This document shows, in pieces, positions 49,039 through 58,176 of a stretch of 64,000 bases of DNA. Origin of the DNA: Marinobacter pelagius (GTDB taxonomy: Bacteria > Pseudomonadota > Gammaproteobacteria > Pseudomonadales > Oleiphilaceae); NCBI RefSeq assembly GCF_900114925.1, contig NZ_FOUR01000005.1, positions 62,001 to 126,000 of the forward strand. Reading direction: 5' to 3'. The translations under genes and the position numbers were made by a program. Numbering within the stretch: position 1 is the first letter of the stretch; each line of letters starts with the position of its first letter. The notes below the pieces were generated by a model. It made no database searches. It was not told where the DNA came from and was given only the letters and a program-made list of their open reading frames with translations.

Positions 49039-49712
49039 TTCATTACCCCGGGCTGAAGGCGGCCGTTGAGGCTGTACAGGCTCAACAGGACGATAAAGGA
49101 AAACGCCAGCATGCCGGCGGCCAGCCAGTGTGCCGCACCATAATCCAGGGCCTCGACATGATCATATATGGCCACTGACAGCACCTTGGTTTCCCCCGGA
49201 ATATTACCCCCGATCATCAGTACCACGCCGAATTCGCCCACGGTATGGGCAAAGGTCAGCACTGCGGCGCTCAGGAAACCCGGGCGCGCCAGCGGCAGGA
49301 CCACGGTAAAGAAGCGGTCCCGTGGCGAGGCCCGGAGCGTGGCGGCCACTTCCAGCAGGCGCTGGTCAATGGTCATGAAGCTGTTCTGCAGCGGTTGCAC
49401 GGTGAACGGCAGGGAGTAGATGATCGAGGCAACCACGAGACCCTCGAAGGTAAACGGCAGCAGACCCAGTCCAAGTTGTTCGGTCAGTTGACCCACCAGG
49501 CCATCCGGGCCCATCACAATCAGCAGGTAAAAGCCCAGCACGGTGGGCGGCAGCACCAGGGGCAGGGCGATGAGGGCGGATACCGGTTGCCGCGACCAGT
49601 GCTGGCTGCGGGCCAGCCACCAGGCCAGCGGGGTGCCGATGATCAGTAACAGTAGTGTGGTGATGCCTGCCAGTTTCAGTGTCAGCCAGACGGCCTGCCA
49701 TTCCGGGCCCAT
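49035..49712 (-). CDS. modB: Molybdate ABC transporter, permease
   Basis: 225 residues with five to six membrane segments. The cytoplasmic coupling loop is [26 protein letters not shown], and [17 protein letters not shown] is characteristic of ModB. It lies between modA (29 bp upstream) and modC (overlap). Confidence 0.95.
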   Translation of the reverse strand: MGPEWQAVWLTLKLAGITTLLLLIIGTPLAWWLARSQHWSRQPVSALIALPLVLPPTVLGFYLLIVMGPDGLVGQLTEQLGLGLLPFTFEGLVVASIIYSLPFTVQPLQNSFMTIDQRLLEVAATLRASPRDRFFTVVLPLARPGFLSAAVLTFAHTVGEFGVVLMIGGNIPGETKVLSVAIYDHVEALDYGAAHWLAAGMLAFSFIVLLSLYSLNGRLQPGVMK

Positions 49713-49741
49713 GAAATCTCCGTCGCCTTTGTCAGCCGGCT

Positions 49742-50551
49742 TCAGGGCTCCGGCGTGTCACCGGTATCGTAGCCGTCTTTTTCAATGATTGCCCGCGCTT
49801 CTTCGCTGCCCAGAAATTCCAGCCAGGCCCTGGCGGCTTCCGGGAACCTGCTCCGGGCCAGCAGGATGGCCTGCTGATCGATGGGTTGATGCAGCGAGGC
49901 CGGGACTACCCAGTTGGCACCGCTATCGCCGTCCCAGGCCCGAAGCTGGGCCAGGGCGACAAAGCCCGCCTCGGCATTGCCGGTGGCCACGAACTGGAAA
50001 GTCTGGGCAATGGAATCACCGCGGACCAGGCGCCGCTGGATCGTGTCTTTCAGGCCCAGGGCGTCGAGCACTTCCATGGCGGCGACGCCATAGGGTGCCG
50101 TGCGGGGGTTGCCAATGGCCAGTCGGGGCCCGGTGCTGGCGGCGAGATAGGCCTCGGGGTCCTGGAAGGCGTCCTCGGACCGGCTCCAGAGCACCAGTCG
50201 ACCACGGGCATAAGTGAAGCGGCTGCCGGTGACCCCCAGTTCCTGCTCTTCCAGCAATTCCGGGCGTTCCCGATCCGCTGCCAGAAACACGTCGAAGGGG
50301 GCACCCTGGCGAATCTGGGCATAGAGCTTACCCGTTGAGCCGTAGCTGGCCCGGATCTGGTGGCCGGTATTCTGCTCGAACACGGGGATCAGCTTTTCCA
50401 TGGTGCCGGTGAAGTTCGCGGCGACCGCTGCGGTCAGCATCTCGGCACTGGTGGATACGGCAAGGGTCGCCAATATCAGCCCCGCCAGGCCGGTACGGAA
50501 TCTTCGCCAGGTACGGTGCCGGCGGGAATACACATCAAAAGCTGTAGCCAT
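49742..50551 (-). CDS. modA: Molybdate ABC transporter, periplasmic binding protein
   Basis: 269 residues with a rather long N-terminal signal region (to ~36). The mature part starts [27 protein letters not shown] and [14 protein letters not shown] are typical ModA ligand loops. It captures molybdate or tungstate. GAGGA precedes the ATG. I see no convincing ModE operator in the 110 bp upstream. Confidence 0.92.
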   Translation of the reverse strand: MATAFDVYSRRHRTWRRFRTGLAGLILATLAVSTSAEMLTAAVAANFTGTMEKLIPVFEQNTGHQIRASYGSTGKLYAQIRQGAPFDVFLAADRERPELLEEQELGVTGSRFTYARGRLVLWSRSEDAFQDPEAYLAASTGPRLAIGNPRTAPYGVAAMEVLDALGLKDTIQRRLVRGDSIAQTFQFVATGNAEAGFVALAQLRAWDGDSGANWVVPASLHQPIDQQAILLARSRFPEAARAWLEFLGSEEARAIIEKDGYDTGDTPEP

Positions 50552-50664
50552 GGGTCCTCGGCGTTCGGTTCAGTCCGTTAGTACTGGAACAGGATCATGC
50601 CACAGGCCGGGCGCGTATTCGAACCCGGATCGCTCAAAGTAGACAACAGACCACTCCTGTGGGG

Positions 50665-51636
50665 TCAGTCCCGGGTTTGTCGGGAGTCCCGTGAGGCATC
50701 CGGCCGTTGCCATTCCGGGGCATGCCAAAGGTGGCCCAGCCGTGACCAGATGCCGCCGGGGCGCGCCATGTCCCGGAACAGGTCCACGTACTCGTGGGTC
50801 CAGAGTACCAGCAGGTTGTTCGAGGGCACCGGCCGGGTAATGCCATAGTCGGGCGGTTCCTTGGCGTCCTCGTCCACAAAGGTTCCGAACAGCCGGTCCC
50901 AGACAATCAGGGTGCCGCCATAATTGCGGTCAATGTAGCCGGGGTTGCGGCCGTGGTGGACCCGGTGATGGCTGGGAGTATTGAACACCAGTTCGATCCA
51001 GCCGGGCAGCCGGCCCACCAGGGTGGTGTGGATGAAGAACTGGTACACCAGGGAAAAGGCATAGGCGACACCGATCCAGACCGGATTGAAGCCGATCAGG
51101 GCCAGGGGCAGGTAGAAGATCCACATGCCATTGAAGATGTTGGTGGCATTCTGGCGCATGGCGGTGGAGAAGTTCATCCGCTCGGAGGAGTGGTGTACCA
51201 CGTGGGCGGCCCAGAACCAGCGCATCCGGTGGCTGGCCCGGTGCATCCAGTAGAAGCAGAAATCCACGCCGAGGAAGGTCAGGAAGCCGGTGAGCCACGT
51301 GAGTTCGAGATTAAACAGCCGGTAGTGATAACACAGGGCGTAAACCGGGAAGGCGATCACGCCGGCAAACAGCAGCTCGGTGACCTGGTAACCGGCGCCG
51401 AGCGCAAAGTTCCGGACCGCTTCCCGGGCATCCATCAGCCGGGGATCGTGGCGGATCTTGAGGTATTCCCAGACAGCCACGGCGATGAAGACCGGCGTGG
51501 CAAACACGAAAATCAGCTGGCGCTCATCCAGGGCTATCCAGGGCGCAACTTGCTGCCAGAGTGCCATCAGGCCGCTGTCTTCGAGTACGGCCTGCATCAT
51601 GTCCATCAAAACCATAACCTGTCCCGATCCGGTCAT
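50665..51636 (-). CDS. Sterol desaturase/fatty acid hydroxylase-family membrane protein
   Basis: 323 residues with about four membrane segments. The three di-iron His boxes are present: HRASH, HVVHH and HHRVHH. These enzymes hydroxylate or desaturate lipids using O2; the bacterial substrate is unknown. Several close Met codons (51636, 51615, 51606) make the start uncertain; I keep the longest. It is upstream of modA on the same strand but 113 bp away, so it is probably separate. Confidence 0.88.
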   Translation of the reverse strand: MTGSGQVMVLMDMMQAVLEDSGLMALWQQVAPWIALDERQLIFVFATPVFIAVAVWEYLKIRHDPRLMDAREAVRNFALGAGYQVTELLFAGVIAFPVYALCYHYRLFNLELTWLTGFLTFLGVDFCFYWMHRASHRMRWFWAAHVVHHSSERMNFSTAMRQNATNIFNGMWIFYLPLALIGFNPVWIGVAYAFSLVYQFFIHTTLVGRLPGWIELVFNTPSHHRVHHGRNPGYIDRNYGGTLIVWDRLFGTFVDEDAKEPPDYGITRPVPSNNLLVLWTHEYVDLFRDMARPGGIWSRLGHLWHAPEWQRPDASRDSRQTRD

Positions 51637-51722
51637 TACCTGGAGTCTATATTGGCACAGGCGGGCAGGAATGCATTGTCGGTTTGCGTCAGGCCCATTG
51701 ACGTTTTACGCCAGTTTCCGGA

Positions 51723-52466
51723 TCAGCGCTGGCGGTGTTCCCGGTACAGGCGGGCCAGTGGCTCGATCTGTTCCTGCCACTGGTCAAGCGTGTTCCTCAT
51801 GTCCGGCAACAGCCGCTGCCGTTTCGGCCAGGGCACCGGGTATTGCGGCGGCTGGAACAGCGGCGCGAGCAAGGCACCGGCGGCGAGGTCGGCGCGGGAG
51901 AAATGGTCGCCGGCCAGGTAGGGCTGGCGCTGGTAGGTGTCCGCCAGTTCGGTGAGCAGGGTTTCCAGAACCTGCTGTGAGGCATCCGCCGTTTTCTGGT
52001 TGATCTTCATCCAGTCACGCATGATCTCATCAACCCGGCTGAAGGCCAGACTCAGAAAAATACGGTTATAGAAGGGCGTGCCGGAAGCCAGCATGGGAAC
52101 TACCAGCTTGGGGCGCTGCAACAGGTAATGATAGGCCCAGCAACGTACTGCCGGGCCAGCCTCGTCATCCAGGCGTTGTTCCCAGGTCAGGGCCTGCTCC
52201 CGGATAGCCGGATCGGACGGCGTCAGCGGGTGCTCCGGGAAGGTCTCGTCCAGGTAGTCGATGATTGCGGAGGAGCCCTGGATGATCTCGCCATCGTGTT
52301 CCAGGACCGGGACCGAGGAAGCCTTGCCGGTGAGCGCACGGACGGTTTTGACGTGCTGGCCGGGCAGCAGGCTCACCGGTTGGTAGCGGATACCCTTGTA
52401 GTCCAGGGCCCAGCGGACTTTCTCGCTGTAATGGGAGATGGCGAACTGGTAGAGCCGGACGGGCAT
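51723..52466 (-). CDS. Glutathione S-transferase family protein
   Basis: 247 residues from the ATG at 52466. The N-terminal thioredoxin-like domain has YQFAISHYSEKVRWAL and the cis-Pro SSVPVLEHDGEIIQGSSAIIDYLDE glutathione site; a helical C-terminal domain follows. The exact class and substrate are not clear. It is divergent from the META lipoprotein gene. Confidence 0.85.
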   Translation of the reverse strand: MPVRLYQFAISHYSEKVRWALDYKGIRYQPVSLLPGQHVKTVRALTGKASSVPVLEHDGEIIQGSSAIIDYLDETFPEHPLTPSDPAIREQALTWEQRLDDEAGPAVRCWAYHYLLQRPKLVVPMLASGTPFYNRIFLSLAFSRVDEIMRDWMKINQKTADASQQVLETLLTELADTYQRQPYLAGDHFSRADLAAGALLAPLFQPPQYPVPWPKRQRLLPDMRNTLDQWQEQIEPLARLYREHRQR

Positions 52467-52605
52467 GGCAGCAACCTCAGTGGTATGAATCAGGTCACCT
52501 ACCATACCGCTGAATCCGGAACTCGGCCAGCGGACCTGTGTCATGGCGGTGCCGGCACGACCGGCTTACAATACCCGCCTTGTTATCGGGATCAATGGAG
52601 AGATC

Positions 52606-53808
52606 ATGTTTGTACGATACCGCACAGGGACAGCTGTTCTGATCATTGCCGGACTGCTTGGAGGCTGTGCCGCCACCGGGCAATCTGGAGCCGGATCGCA
52701 GCCGCAATCGGTCTATCACTGTGGCCAGATGGAGATCCGGGTTGCCCTTGGAGAAGACGAGAATCTGCTGGGAATCGATTACCGAGATCGTCGATTGCTG
52801 CTAAAGCCTGCCAGGAGCGCCTCCGGTGCCCTGTATGTGGCGCCGGGTGAGGATCAGACCCGGTTCTGGAGCAAGGGTGAGCGGGCAACGTTGACCATCC
52901 GGGGGGAGACTTACCCGGAGTGCCTGGTGCCCGGGGCGGTGGAGATGCCGTTCGAGGCCCGGGGCAATGAGCCGTTCTGGCGAGCCGTGGTCTCCGGTGC
53001 CGAACTCCGACTTGAGCGCCCCTTCGAAAAGGATGGCCTGAAGCGGCTGGAAGTGGAAAAGGTAGTGGCTGACCGCCATGGCCGGGAATTCCTGGCCAGA
53101 GGCGACGATCTCAATGTCCGCCTTACCGTGGCCCGCCAGCTCTGTCAGGACAGCATGTCCGGCGCCCAGTATCCGGCCCAGACCCGGCTGACGGTGAACG
53201 GTGAAACGTACAATGGCTGCGGAGGCGATCCCCAGCGATTGCTCCGGGGCGCCGAGTGGGTCGTCGAGGATATCGCCGGGGCCGGTATTATCGACAGTTC
53301 CCGGGTCACCATCCGGTTCCTCCCGGACAACCGGGTTGCCGGGCGCGGATCCTGCAACCGCTATACCGGCAGCTATCAGCTGACCGGTGAAGGCATAGGG
53401 TTCGGTGCCATTGCCTCAACCCGCATGGCCTGCGCACCGGCACTGATGAACCAGGAGAACCGTTTCCTGCAAATACTCGGCGAGGTTTCCCGGGTACAGA
53501 TCGGGCGGGAGGGGCAGCTGCAACTGATCACCCCCTCCGGAGAGACCCTTACCGCGTTTCAGTCCGCCGGGGAGCAGGCCGAGAGAAACAACGTCAGCAG
53601 GAAAAGGAAAGCCTTGGGCATTGGTCAGGCCCGTTGGCGCGACTCCGTGGCTGCAGCCGTCGGTACCAGGGCTTTGGTCAGGTCCTTCATATGCAGGGAT
53701 CCGACCTGTTGGCCATCCCGGACCACGCGGAAGGATAGTTCGGTATCGCCTCCGGAGCGTTCCAGCACGGTTTCGAGATTGTCCCGTTCGGAGATGTCGC
53801 CTGCGTAG
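52606..53808 (+). CDS. Multidomain META/HslJ lipoprotein with C-terminal run-on into proV
   Basis: 400 residues. A lipoprotein signal ends at C21 (LLGGC). Then comes a small domain around YHCGQMEIRV resembling C-type lysozyme inhibitors (MliC), a second with FEARGNEPFWRAVV as in COG3650 proteins, and a META/HslJ domain (~218-325) with GRGSCNRYTGSYQ and STRMACAPALMNQENRFL. The last ~75 residues are unlike the family, Arg/Ser-rich, and lie antisense to the 3' end of proV, overlapping it by 184 bp. The natural end was probably near 53580-53620 and the stop may have been lost. An outer-membrane or periplasmic protective role is inferred. Confidence 0.75.
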   Translation: MFVRYRTGTAVLIIAGLLGGCAATGQSGAGSQPQSVYHCGQMEIRVALGEDENLLGIDYRDRRLLLKPARSASGALYVAPGEDQTRFWSKGERATLTIRGETYPECLVPGAVEMPFEARGNEPFWRAVVSGAELRLERPFEKDGLKRLEVEKVVADRHGREFLARGDDLNVRLTVARQLCQDSMSGAQYPAQTRLTVNGETYNGCGGDPQRLLRGAEWVVEDIAGAGIIDSSRVTIRFLPDNRVAGRGSCNRYTGSYQLTGEGIGFGAIASTRMACAPALMNQENRFLQILGEVSRVQIGREGQLQLITPSGETLTAFQSAGEQAERNNVSRKRKALGIGQARWRDSVAAAVGTRALVRSFICRDPTCWPSRTTRKDSSVSPPERSSTVSRLSRSEMSPA

Positions 53809-54680
53809 TTGTCTTCGGCCTCCGTGCCCGGCTTCATGACCGAGCGCACTCGCAATACCCGGGCCCGGTTGATGTCGGAAATGAAGTCGACGATGTACGG
53901 ATCGCCCGGATTGAGGAGAATCTCCTGGGGGTCGCCCTGTTGCACCACTTCACCATCCTTGAGGATGACCAGGTGGTCGGCCAGCTTGAGTGCCTCGTCC
54001 AGGTCGTGGGTGATGAACACGATGGTTTTGTGCAGCTCTTCCTGCAGTTCCAGCAGCAGGTCCTGCATGTCCGAGCGGATCAGCGGGTCCAGCGCTGAAA
54101 AGGCCTCGTCCATCAACATGATCGGGGCATCGGAAACCAGCGCCCGGGCAATCCCGACACGCTGCTGCATGCCACCGGACAATTGATGCGGATACTGGTT
54201 TTCGTTGCCTTCCAGGCCTACCCGGGCCAGCCATTTGCGGGCATCGGCCTCGAAATCAGACGTGGTGTAACCGCGAATGGCCTTGGCCATGCCGGCGTTC
54301 TCCAGCACTGTCTTGTGGGGCAGCAGGGCGAACTTCTGGAACACCATCGACATGCGCTCCCGCCTGAGCTTGCGCAACTGCTCTTCGCTGTAGCTGAGCA
54401 CGTCTTCGCCATCCATCCGGATCTCCCCGGCTGTCGGCTCGATCAGGCGGTTGAGGTGGCGGATCAGGGTCGATTTCCCGGAACCGGACAAGCCCATGAT
54501 CACGGTGATTTCACCGTCCCGCATATCCACGTTGATGTCCCGCAGGCCCAGGACATGGTTCTGCTGTTCCAGCAGGTCGGCCTTGTTCATGCCCCGGCGC
54601 ACATACTCCAGGGCCACGTCGGGATCCGGGCCGAAGATCTTGAACAGTTTTCTGATCGAAATCTTGATGTCGTTTGCCAC
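53625..54680 (-). CDS. proV: Glycine betaine/proline ABC transporter, ATP-binding protein
   Basis: 351 residues. Walker A GLSGSGKSTLIRHLN, signature LSGGMQQRVGIARAL and Walker B IMLMDEAFSALDPLIR match ProV/OpuAA. After the ATPase a partial CBS-like region (~270-345) remains, shorter than in E. coli ProV (400 aa). It powers import of osmoprotectants. It is 10 bp after proW, last of proXWV. Its 3' end is overlapped in antisense by the META lipoprotein frame. Confidence 0.94.
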   Translation of the reverse strand: MANDIKISIRKLFKIFGPDPDVALEYVRRGMNKADLLEQQNHVLGLRDINVDMRDGEITVIMGLSGSGKSTLIRHLNRLIEPTAGEIRMDGEDVLSYSEEQLRKLRRERMSMVFQKFALLPHKTVLENAGMAKAIRGYTTSDFEADARKWLARVGLEGNENQYPHQLSGGMQQRVGIARALVSDAPIMLMDEAFSALDPLIRSDMQDLLLELQEELHKTIVFITHDLDEALKLADHLVILKDGEVVQQGDPQEILLNPGDPYIVDFISDINRARVLRVRSVMKPGTEAEDNYAGDISERDNLETVLERSGGDTELSFRVVRDGQQVGSLHMKDLTKALVPTAAATESRQRA

Positions 54681-54690
54681 GAGCGTGTCC

Positions 54691-55725
54691 TCACTGCTTC
54701 TGGGATGCGTTGATACGTGCGAGCGATGCCTTGGTGACCCGGTCGAGGATCACCGCCAGGATGACGATGCCCAGGCCGGACACCAGGCCAACACCCAGTT
54801 CCAGGTTCCGGATACCCCTAAGGACCAGTACACCCAGCCCGGGTGCGGACACCAGGGAAGCAATCACGACCATGGCAAGGCTCATCATGATGGTCTGGTT
54901 AACCCCGGCCATGATGTTCGGCAAGGCCAGCGGGATCTGAACCTTGTAGAGCTTTTGTCGTGGCGTCATGCCGAAGGCATCGGCCGCCTCGATCACATCC
55001 TTGTCCACCAGCCGGATCCCCAGGTTGGTCAGGCGGATAACCGGGACAATGGCGTAGAGGATGATGGCGATGCCATACAGCTTGGACTCGGTCACGCTGA
55101 ACAGGAAGATCAGCGGAATCAGATACACGAACGGTGGCAGGGTCTGCAGCATGTCCAGCACTGGTATGATCAGTCGCTGGAGGGTGTTGCTCCGGGCCAT
55201 GGCGATCCCGATCGGCACGCCAAGCAAGACGCACAAGAAGGCGCAGACAAAGATAATGGCCAGGGTCTGCATGGCGTAGTCATAGTGGTCGATGAATGCC
55301 AGCAGTACGATGCTGCCACCAACGAACGCCATCAGTTTCCAGGATTTGGTGACCAGGTAAACCACCGCGAGCAACAGCGGAATGACAATCCACCAGGGGG
55401 TGTTGAGCATGGCGTACAGGGCGCCATCCAGGAACCAGCTCAGTGGCTGGGTCAGTGGATCAAGCACCAGGCTGAGACTGTCCTTGATGGCGAGAAACCC
55501 CTGCTCCAGCCCTTTCGTCAGCTCCCGCGACTGGGGAAAGGCTGCGCAGGATTCGTTGAGCGCATCCATCGAGGGGAAGGGCGCGTCCCAGATCGATTCC
55601 GGTTCGGTGTTTTCGCCCTTGGTCTTGGCCAACAGGGCGGACATCGACATAGGGGCATCGCTCTGGCCTTGCGAGCACCACTCCTCGAGCCCGAGTGATG
55701 AGAATAACGAATCGTAGGTTGCCAT
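54691..55725 (-). CDS. proW: Glycine betaine/proline ABC transporter, permease
   Basis: 344 residues with a long hydrophilic N-terminus (~1-110) and about six to seven membrane segments. The coupling loop EAADAFGMTPRQKLYKVQIPLALPNIMAGVNQ-type sequence is characteristic of ProW/OpuAB. It lies between proX and proV. A hairpin in the 94-bp gap to proX may reduce its expression relative to proX. Confidence 0.94.
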   Translation of the reverse strand: MATYDSLFSSLGLEEWCSQGQSDAPMSMSALLAKTKGENTEPESIWDAPFPSMDALNESCAAFPQSRELTKGLEQGFLAIKDSLSLVLDPLTQPLSWFLDGALYAMLNTPWWIVIPLLLAVVYLVTKSWKLMAFVGGSIVLLAFIDHYDYAMQTLAIIFVCAFLCVLLGVPIGIAMARSNTLQRLIIPVLDMLQTLPPFVYLIPLIFLFSVTESKLYGIAIILYAIVPVIRLTNLGIRLVDKDVIEAADAFGMTPRQKLYKVQIPLALPNIMAGVNQTIMMSLAMVVIASLVSAPGLGVLVLRGIRNLELGVGLVSGLGIVILAVILDRVTKASLARINASQKQ

Positions 55726-55770
55726 CAGGGGTCAGCCTCTCCTGGGTAGCTGGAGTCGGGTGGTTTGGAA

Positions 55771-55807
55771 AGAAAGCCCGGGACGGGCCGGAAGGGGCGT
55801 CCCGGGC
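55771..55807 (-). terminator. Attenuator-like hairpin between proX and proW
   Basis: On the minus strand a perfect 10-bp stem GCCCGGGACG/CGTCCCGGGC (55776-55785 with 55798-55807), 12-nt loop, then TTTCTTTCC. The T-rich tail makes it a likely partial terminator, giving more proX than proWV mRNA. Confidence 0.65.
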
Positions 55808-55819
55808 GGGGTAGGTCGA

Positions 55820-56791
55820 TCAGTTATCGAGAATCGCTGCCAGGTTCTTCCGGGCCGAGTCGTTCAGCCAGGTAGACCACTCGTCGCTGTTGTTGCTCAG
55901 ATAATACACAGCTGCTTCCTCGCCGGACGCGTTGTTTGCGTCCATCCAGGCCAGGATCGAACTCATGGTCGAGGTCTGGAAGGTCAGCTTGCTGAGCATC
56001 TCGGCCACTTCCGGTTCACGCTCTTTGAAGTCGGTTGTGACAGAGGTCAGGATGGTGGCCGCGGGGAACTCGGAAACGCCCGGATTCTCTGCATCCGCAG
56101 TCTGGTTCCGTTTGTGAACCTCCGGCTTGTATTCACCCAGCTCTACCCGGGTCATGTCGTACTTGCCCAGCGGTACAGTCGGGCCCCAGTAGTAGCCGAA
56201 CCAGGGCTCCTCGTTCTGCACTGCGGAAGCCATGGAGGACGCCAGAGTCTCACCGGAACCGTGGTTGAATACTTCGATGCCGGATTCTTCAAGGTCCAGG
56301 GCACGAATCAGGTTGTCACTAACCACGCGGCAGCCCCAGCCATCGGGACAGTTGTTGAAACGACCACCCACCAGCTCAGGATTCTCCATCACACCTTCGA
56401 TGGTGGTAAGCTCCGGATGTTTCTCCGCCAGGTAGGTGGGGATCCACCAGCCTTCAACACCACCCGGCTCCAGCACCTTGGCCAGGCGCTCAATCTTGCC
56501 CTGTTCTTCCAGGCGCAGGTATGCCTCGCCGGCGGAGTTCAGCCACAGCTCGGTGACAATGTCCGGCTCGCCGTTCTCGGCCACCGAGGTAACGGCCGGT
56601 ACAGTATCGGAGGGGACAATGGTGACGTCGCAGCCATACCCTTGCTCCATGATGAATTTGGCGACATTGGTAACCACCGTGTTGGACGCCCAGTTCATTT
56701 CGGTGATGGATACTTCACCACATTCGTTGGCCTGGGCGATGCCGGGAATTGCCGCCGCACACAGGAGCGCGGCAGAAGTAAACTTCTTCAT
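55820..56791 (-). CDS. proX: Glycine betaine/proline ABC transporter, substrate-binding protein
   Basis: 323 residues with a signal peptide cleaved after AQA (~21). The mature protein has the OpuAC pattern; conserved tryptophans in MNWASN, GWWIPTY and EEPWFGYYWGP probably make the aromatic box that holds the trimethylammonium group. Cys pairs (e.g. in NECGEVS and GCDV) could form a disulfide. First gene of proXWV with AGGAG before the ATG. Confidence 0.94.
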   Translation of the reverse strand: MKKFTSAALLCAAAIPGIAQANECGEVSITEMNWASNTVVTNVAKFIMEQGYGCDVTIVPSDTVPAVTSVAENGEPDIVTELWLNSAGEAYLRLEEQGKIERLAKVLEPGGVEGWWIPTYLAEKHPELTTIEGVMENPELVGGRFNNCPDGWGCRVVSDNLIRALDLEESGIEVFNHGSGETLASSMASAVQNEEPWFGYYWGPTVPLGKYDMTRVELGEYKPEVHKRNQTADAENPGVSEFPAATILTSVTTDFKEREPEVAEMLSKLTFQTSTMSSILAWMDANNASGEEAAVYYLSNNSDEWSTWLNDSARKNLAAILDN

Positions 56792-56937
56792 GGTTACTTC
56801 TCCTTTGGGATTGGTAACGCAGTAGAGCGCTTACAGGAATGACCAAACTGCGATCGCACGGGATCGGAGGGAGGGGTTGTTTCTGGAACTGCTACTGCGT
56901 TCTTCAAAACAAGATTTCTCGAAAGAATTCCCTTCCT

Positions 56938-56965
56938 AGCATAAAGAAATTGAATCGAGATTCAA
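56938..56965 (-). promoter_or_regulatory. proX promoter with overlapping palindrome
   Basis: On the minus strand TTGAAT (56960-56965), 16 nt, TATGCT (56938-56943). A palindrome TTGAATC-GA-GATTCAA (56950-56965 on +) covers the -35 box, a good repressor position. Its TTGAA/TTCAA arms resemble BetI-type operators, which is only a resemblance. Confidence 0.5.
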
Positions 56966-57074
56966 GGAAATGGCCTGAATCCGTCGCTTTTACCGTCATA
57001 TCTACCGTGTCCACTGTCAACATTCTGTAGCTTCAGATGGTTACCTTGAAAGGTTGTTGGCTGGAGGTGTGTGC

Positions 57075-58175
57075 ATGACCGAATTACGTGATCTGACTCC
57101 CCACACGGCGATTGCCGATGAGCAAACGCAGCGGGGTCAACAACAGCGGAAGCAGCTGAGAACCTTCCTGCCCGAGATGACGGCGCTGGAACGAATGCTG
57201 GCCGAAGCACCGGCGCAGGTCGAGAGCTATGTGGTCGATCATGTCGCCCTGGATGATCTGCAGTTGCCCATTTACCGGGTTGATATCGGTTCGCCCAGGC
57301 CGGAGGCCCCGGTGGTATTGCTCGTTGGTGGCGTGCACGGGCTGGAACGGATCGGTTCCCAGGTGGTCATGGCCTGGCTGGAGGGCGTGCTGAAAAGGCT
57401 GGCCTGGGATGAACAGCTGGCGACCCTGTTGGAACGGGTTCATGTGACGATACTGCCGATTCTCAACCCCGGCGGGATGTACCTGAATCAGCGCAGTAAC
57501 CCAAGCGGTGTGGACCTGATGCGCAATGCGCCGATCACGGCCCAGGACCGCAGTGCCTTCCTGCTGGGCGGGCAGCGATTGTCCCGGAGGTTGCCCTGGT
57601 ATATCGGCGACCCCGAGCAGGGCATGGAGGTGGAGAATCAGGCCCTGGAAACCGTCATCCGGGAACTGTTGCCGGGACGATCGTTCAGTGTTGCCCTGGA
57701 TTGCCACAGTGGCTTCGGCTGGCAGGACCAGATCTGGTTTCCCTACGCCTACCGGCGGCGACCGATGCGGCGGATAGCAGCAGTGATGGCTCTGAAGCTG
57801 ATCTGGGAGCAGGCCTACCCGAACCACGACTACAAATTCGAACCCCAGGCACGCCATTACCTGACCCATGGCGATCTCTGGGACTACTTCTACAAACAGA
57901 TCAACCGGGATAACCCCGGCGTGTTCCTGCCCCTGACCCTGGAGATGGGATCCTGGCGCTGGATACGGAAGCGCCCGCGGCAACTGTTCCGGCTCGATGG
58001 CCTGTTCAATCCACTGGTGCCCCATCGCCACAAGCGGGTGCTACGCACACACCTCACCTGGATCGACTTCCTGCTCAATGCCGCCGCCAGCCATCGGAAC
58101 TGGTTGCCGGAGCGGGAACAGGAGGCCATGCTGAGGGAAGCGGCGATCATGCATTGGTACCGGGATTCGATCTGA
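57075..58175 (+). CDS. M14-type zinc carboxypeptidase-like protein
   Basis: 366 residues from the ATG at 57075 with GGAGG 7 nt upstream. Zinc ligands: HxxE in GGVHGLERIG (~88-91) and a His in ALDCHSGFGW; the general-base Glu may be that of LTLEMGSW; NPSGVDLMRN holds the substrate Arg region. It resembles succinylglutamate desuccinylase/aspartoacylase-type or murein peptide M14 enzymes more than digestive carboxypeptidases. No signal peptide. An alpha/beta hydrolase gene starts 1 bp after the stop, so they form a pair. Confidence 0.82.
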   Translation: MTELRDLTPHTAIADEQTQRGQQQRKQLRTFLPEMTALERMLAEAPAQVESYVVDHVALDDLQLPIYRVDIGSPRPEAPVVLLVGGVHGLERIGSQVVMAWLEGVLKRLAWDEQLATLLERVHVTILPILNPGGMYLNQRSNPSGVDLMRNAPITAQDRSAFLLGGQRLSRRLPWYIGDPEQGMEVENQALETVIRELLPGRSFSVALDCHSGFGWQDQIWFPYAYRRRPMRRIAAVMALKLIWEQAYPNHDYKFEPQARHYLTHGDLWDYFYKQINRDNPGVFLPLTLEMGSWRWIRKRPRQLFRLDGLFNPLVPHRHKRVLRTHLTWIDFLLNAAASHRNWLPEREQEAMLREAAIMHWYRDSI

Positions 58176-58176
58176 C

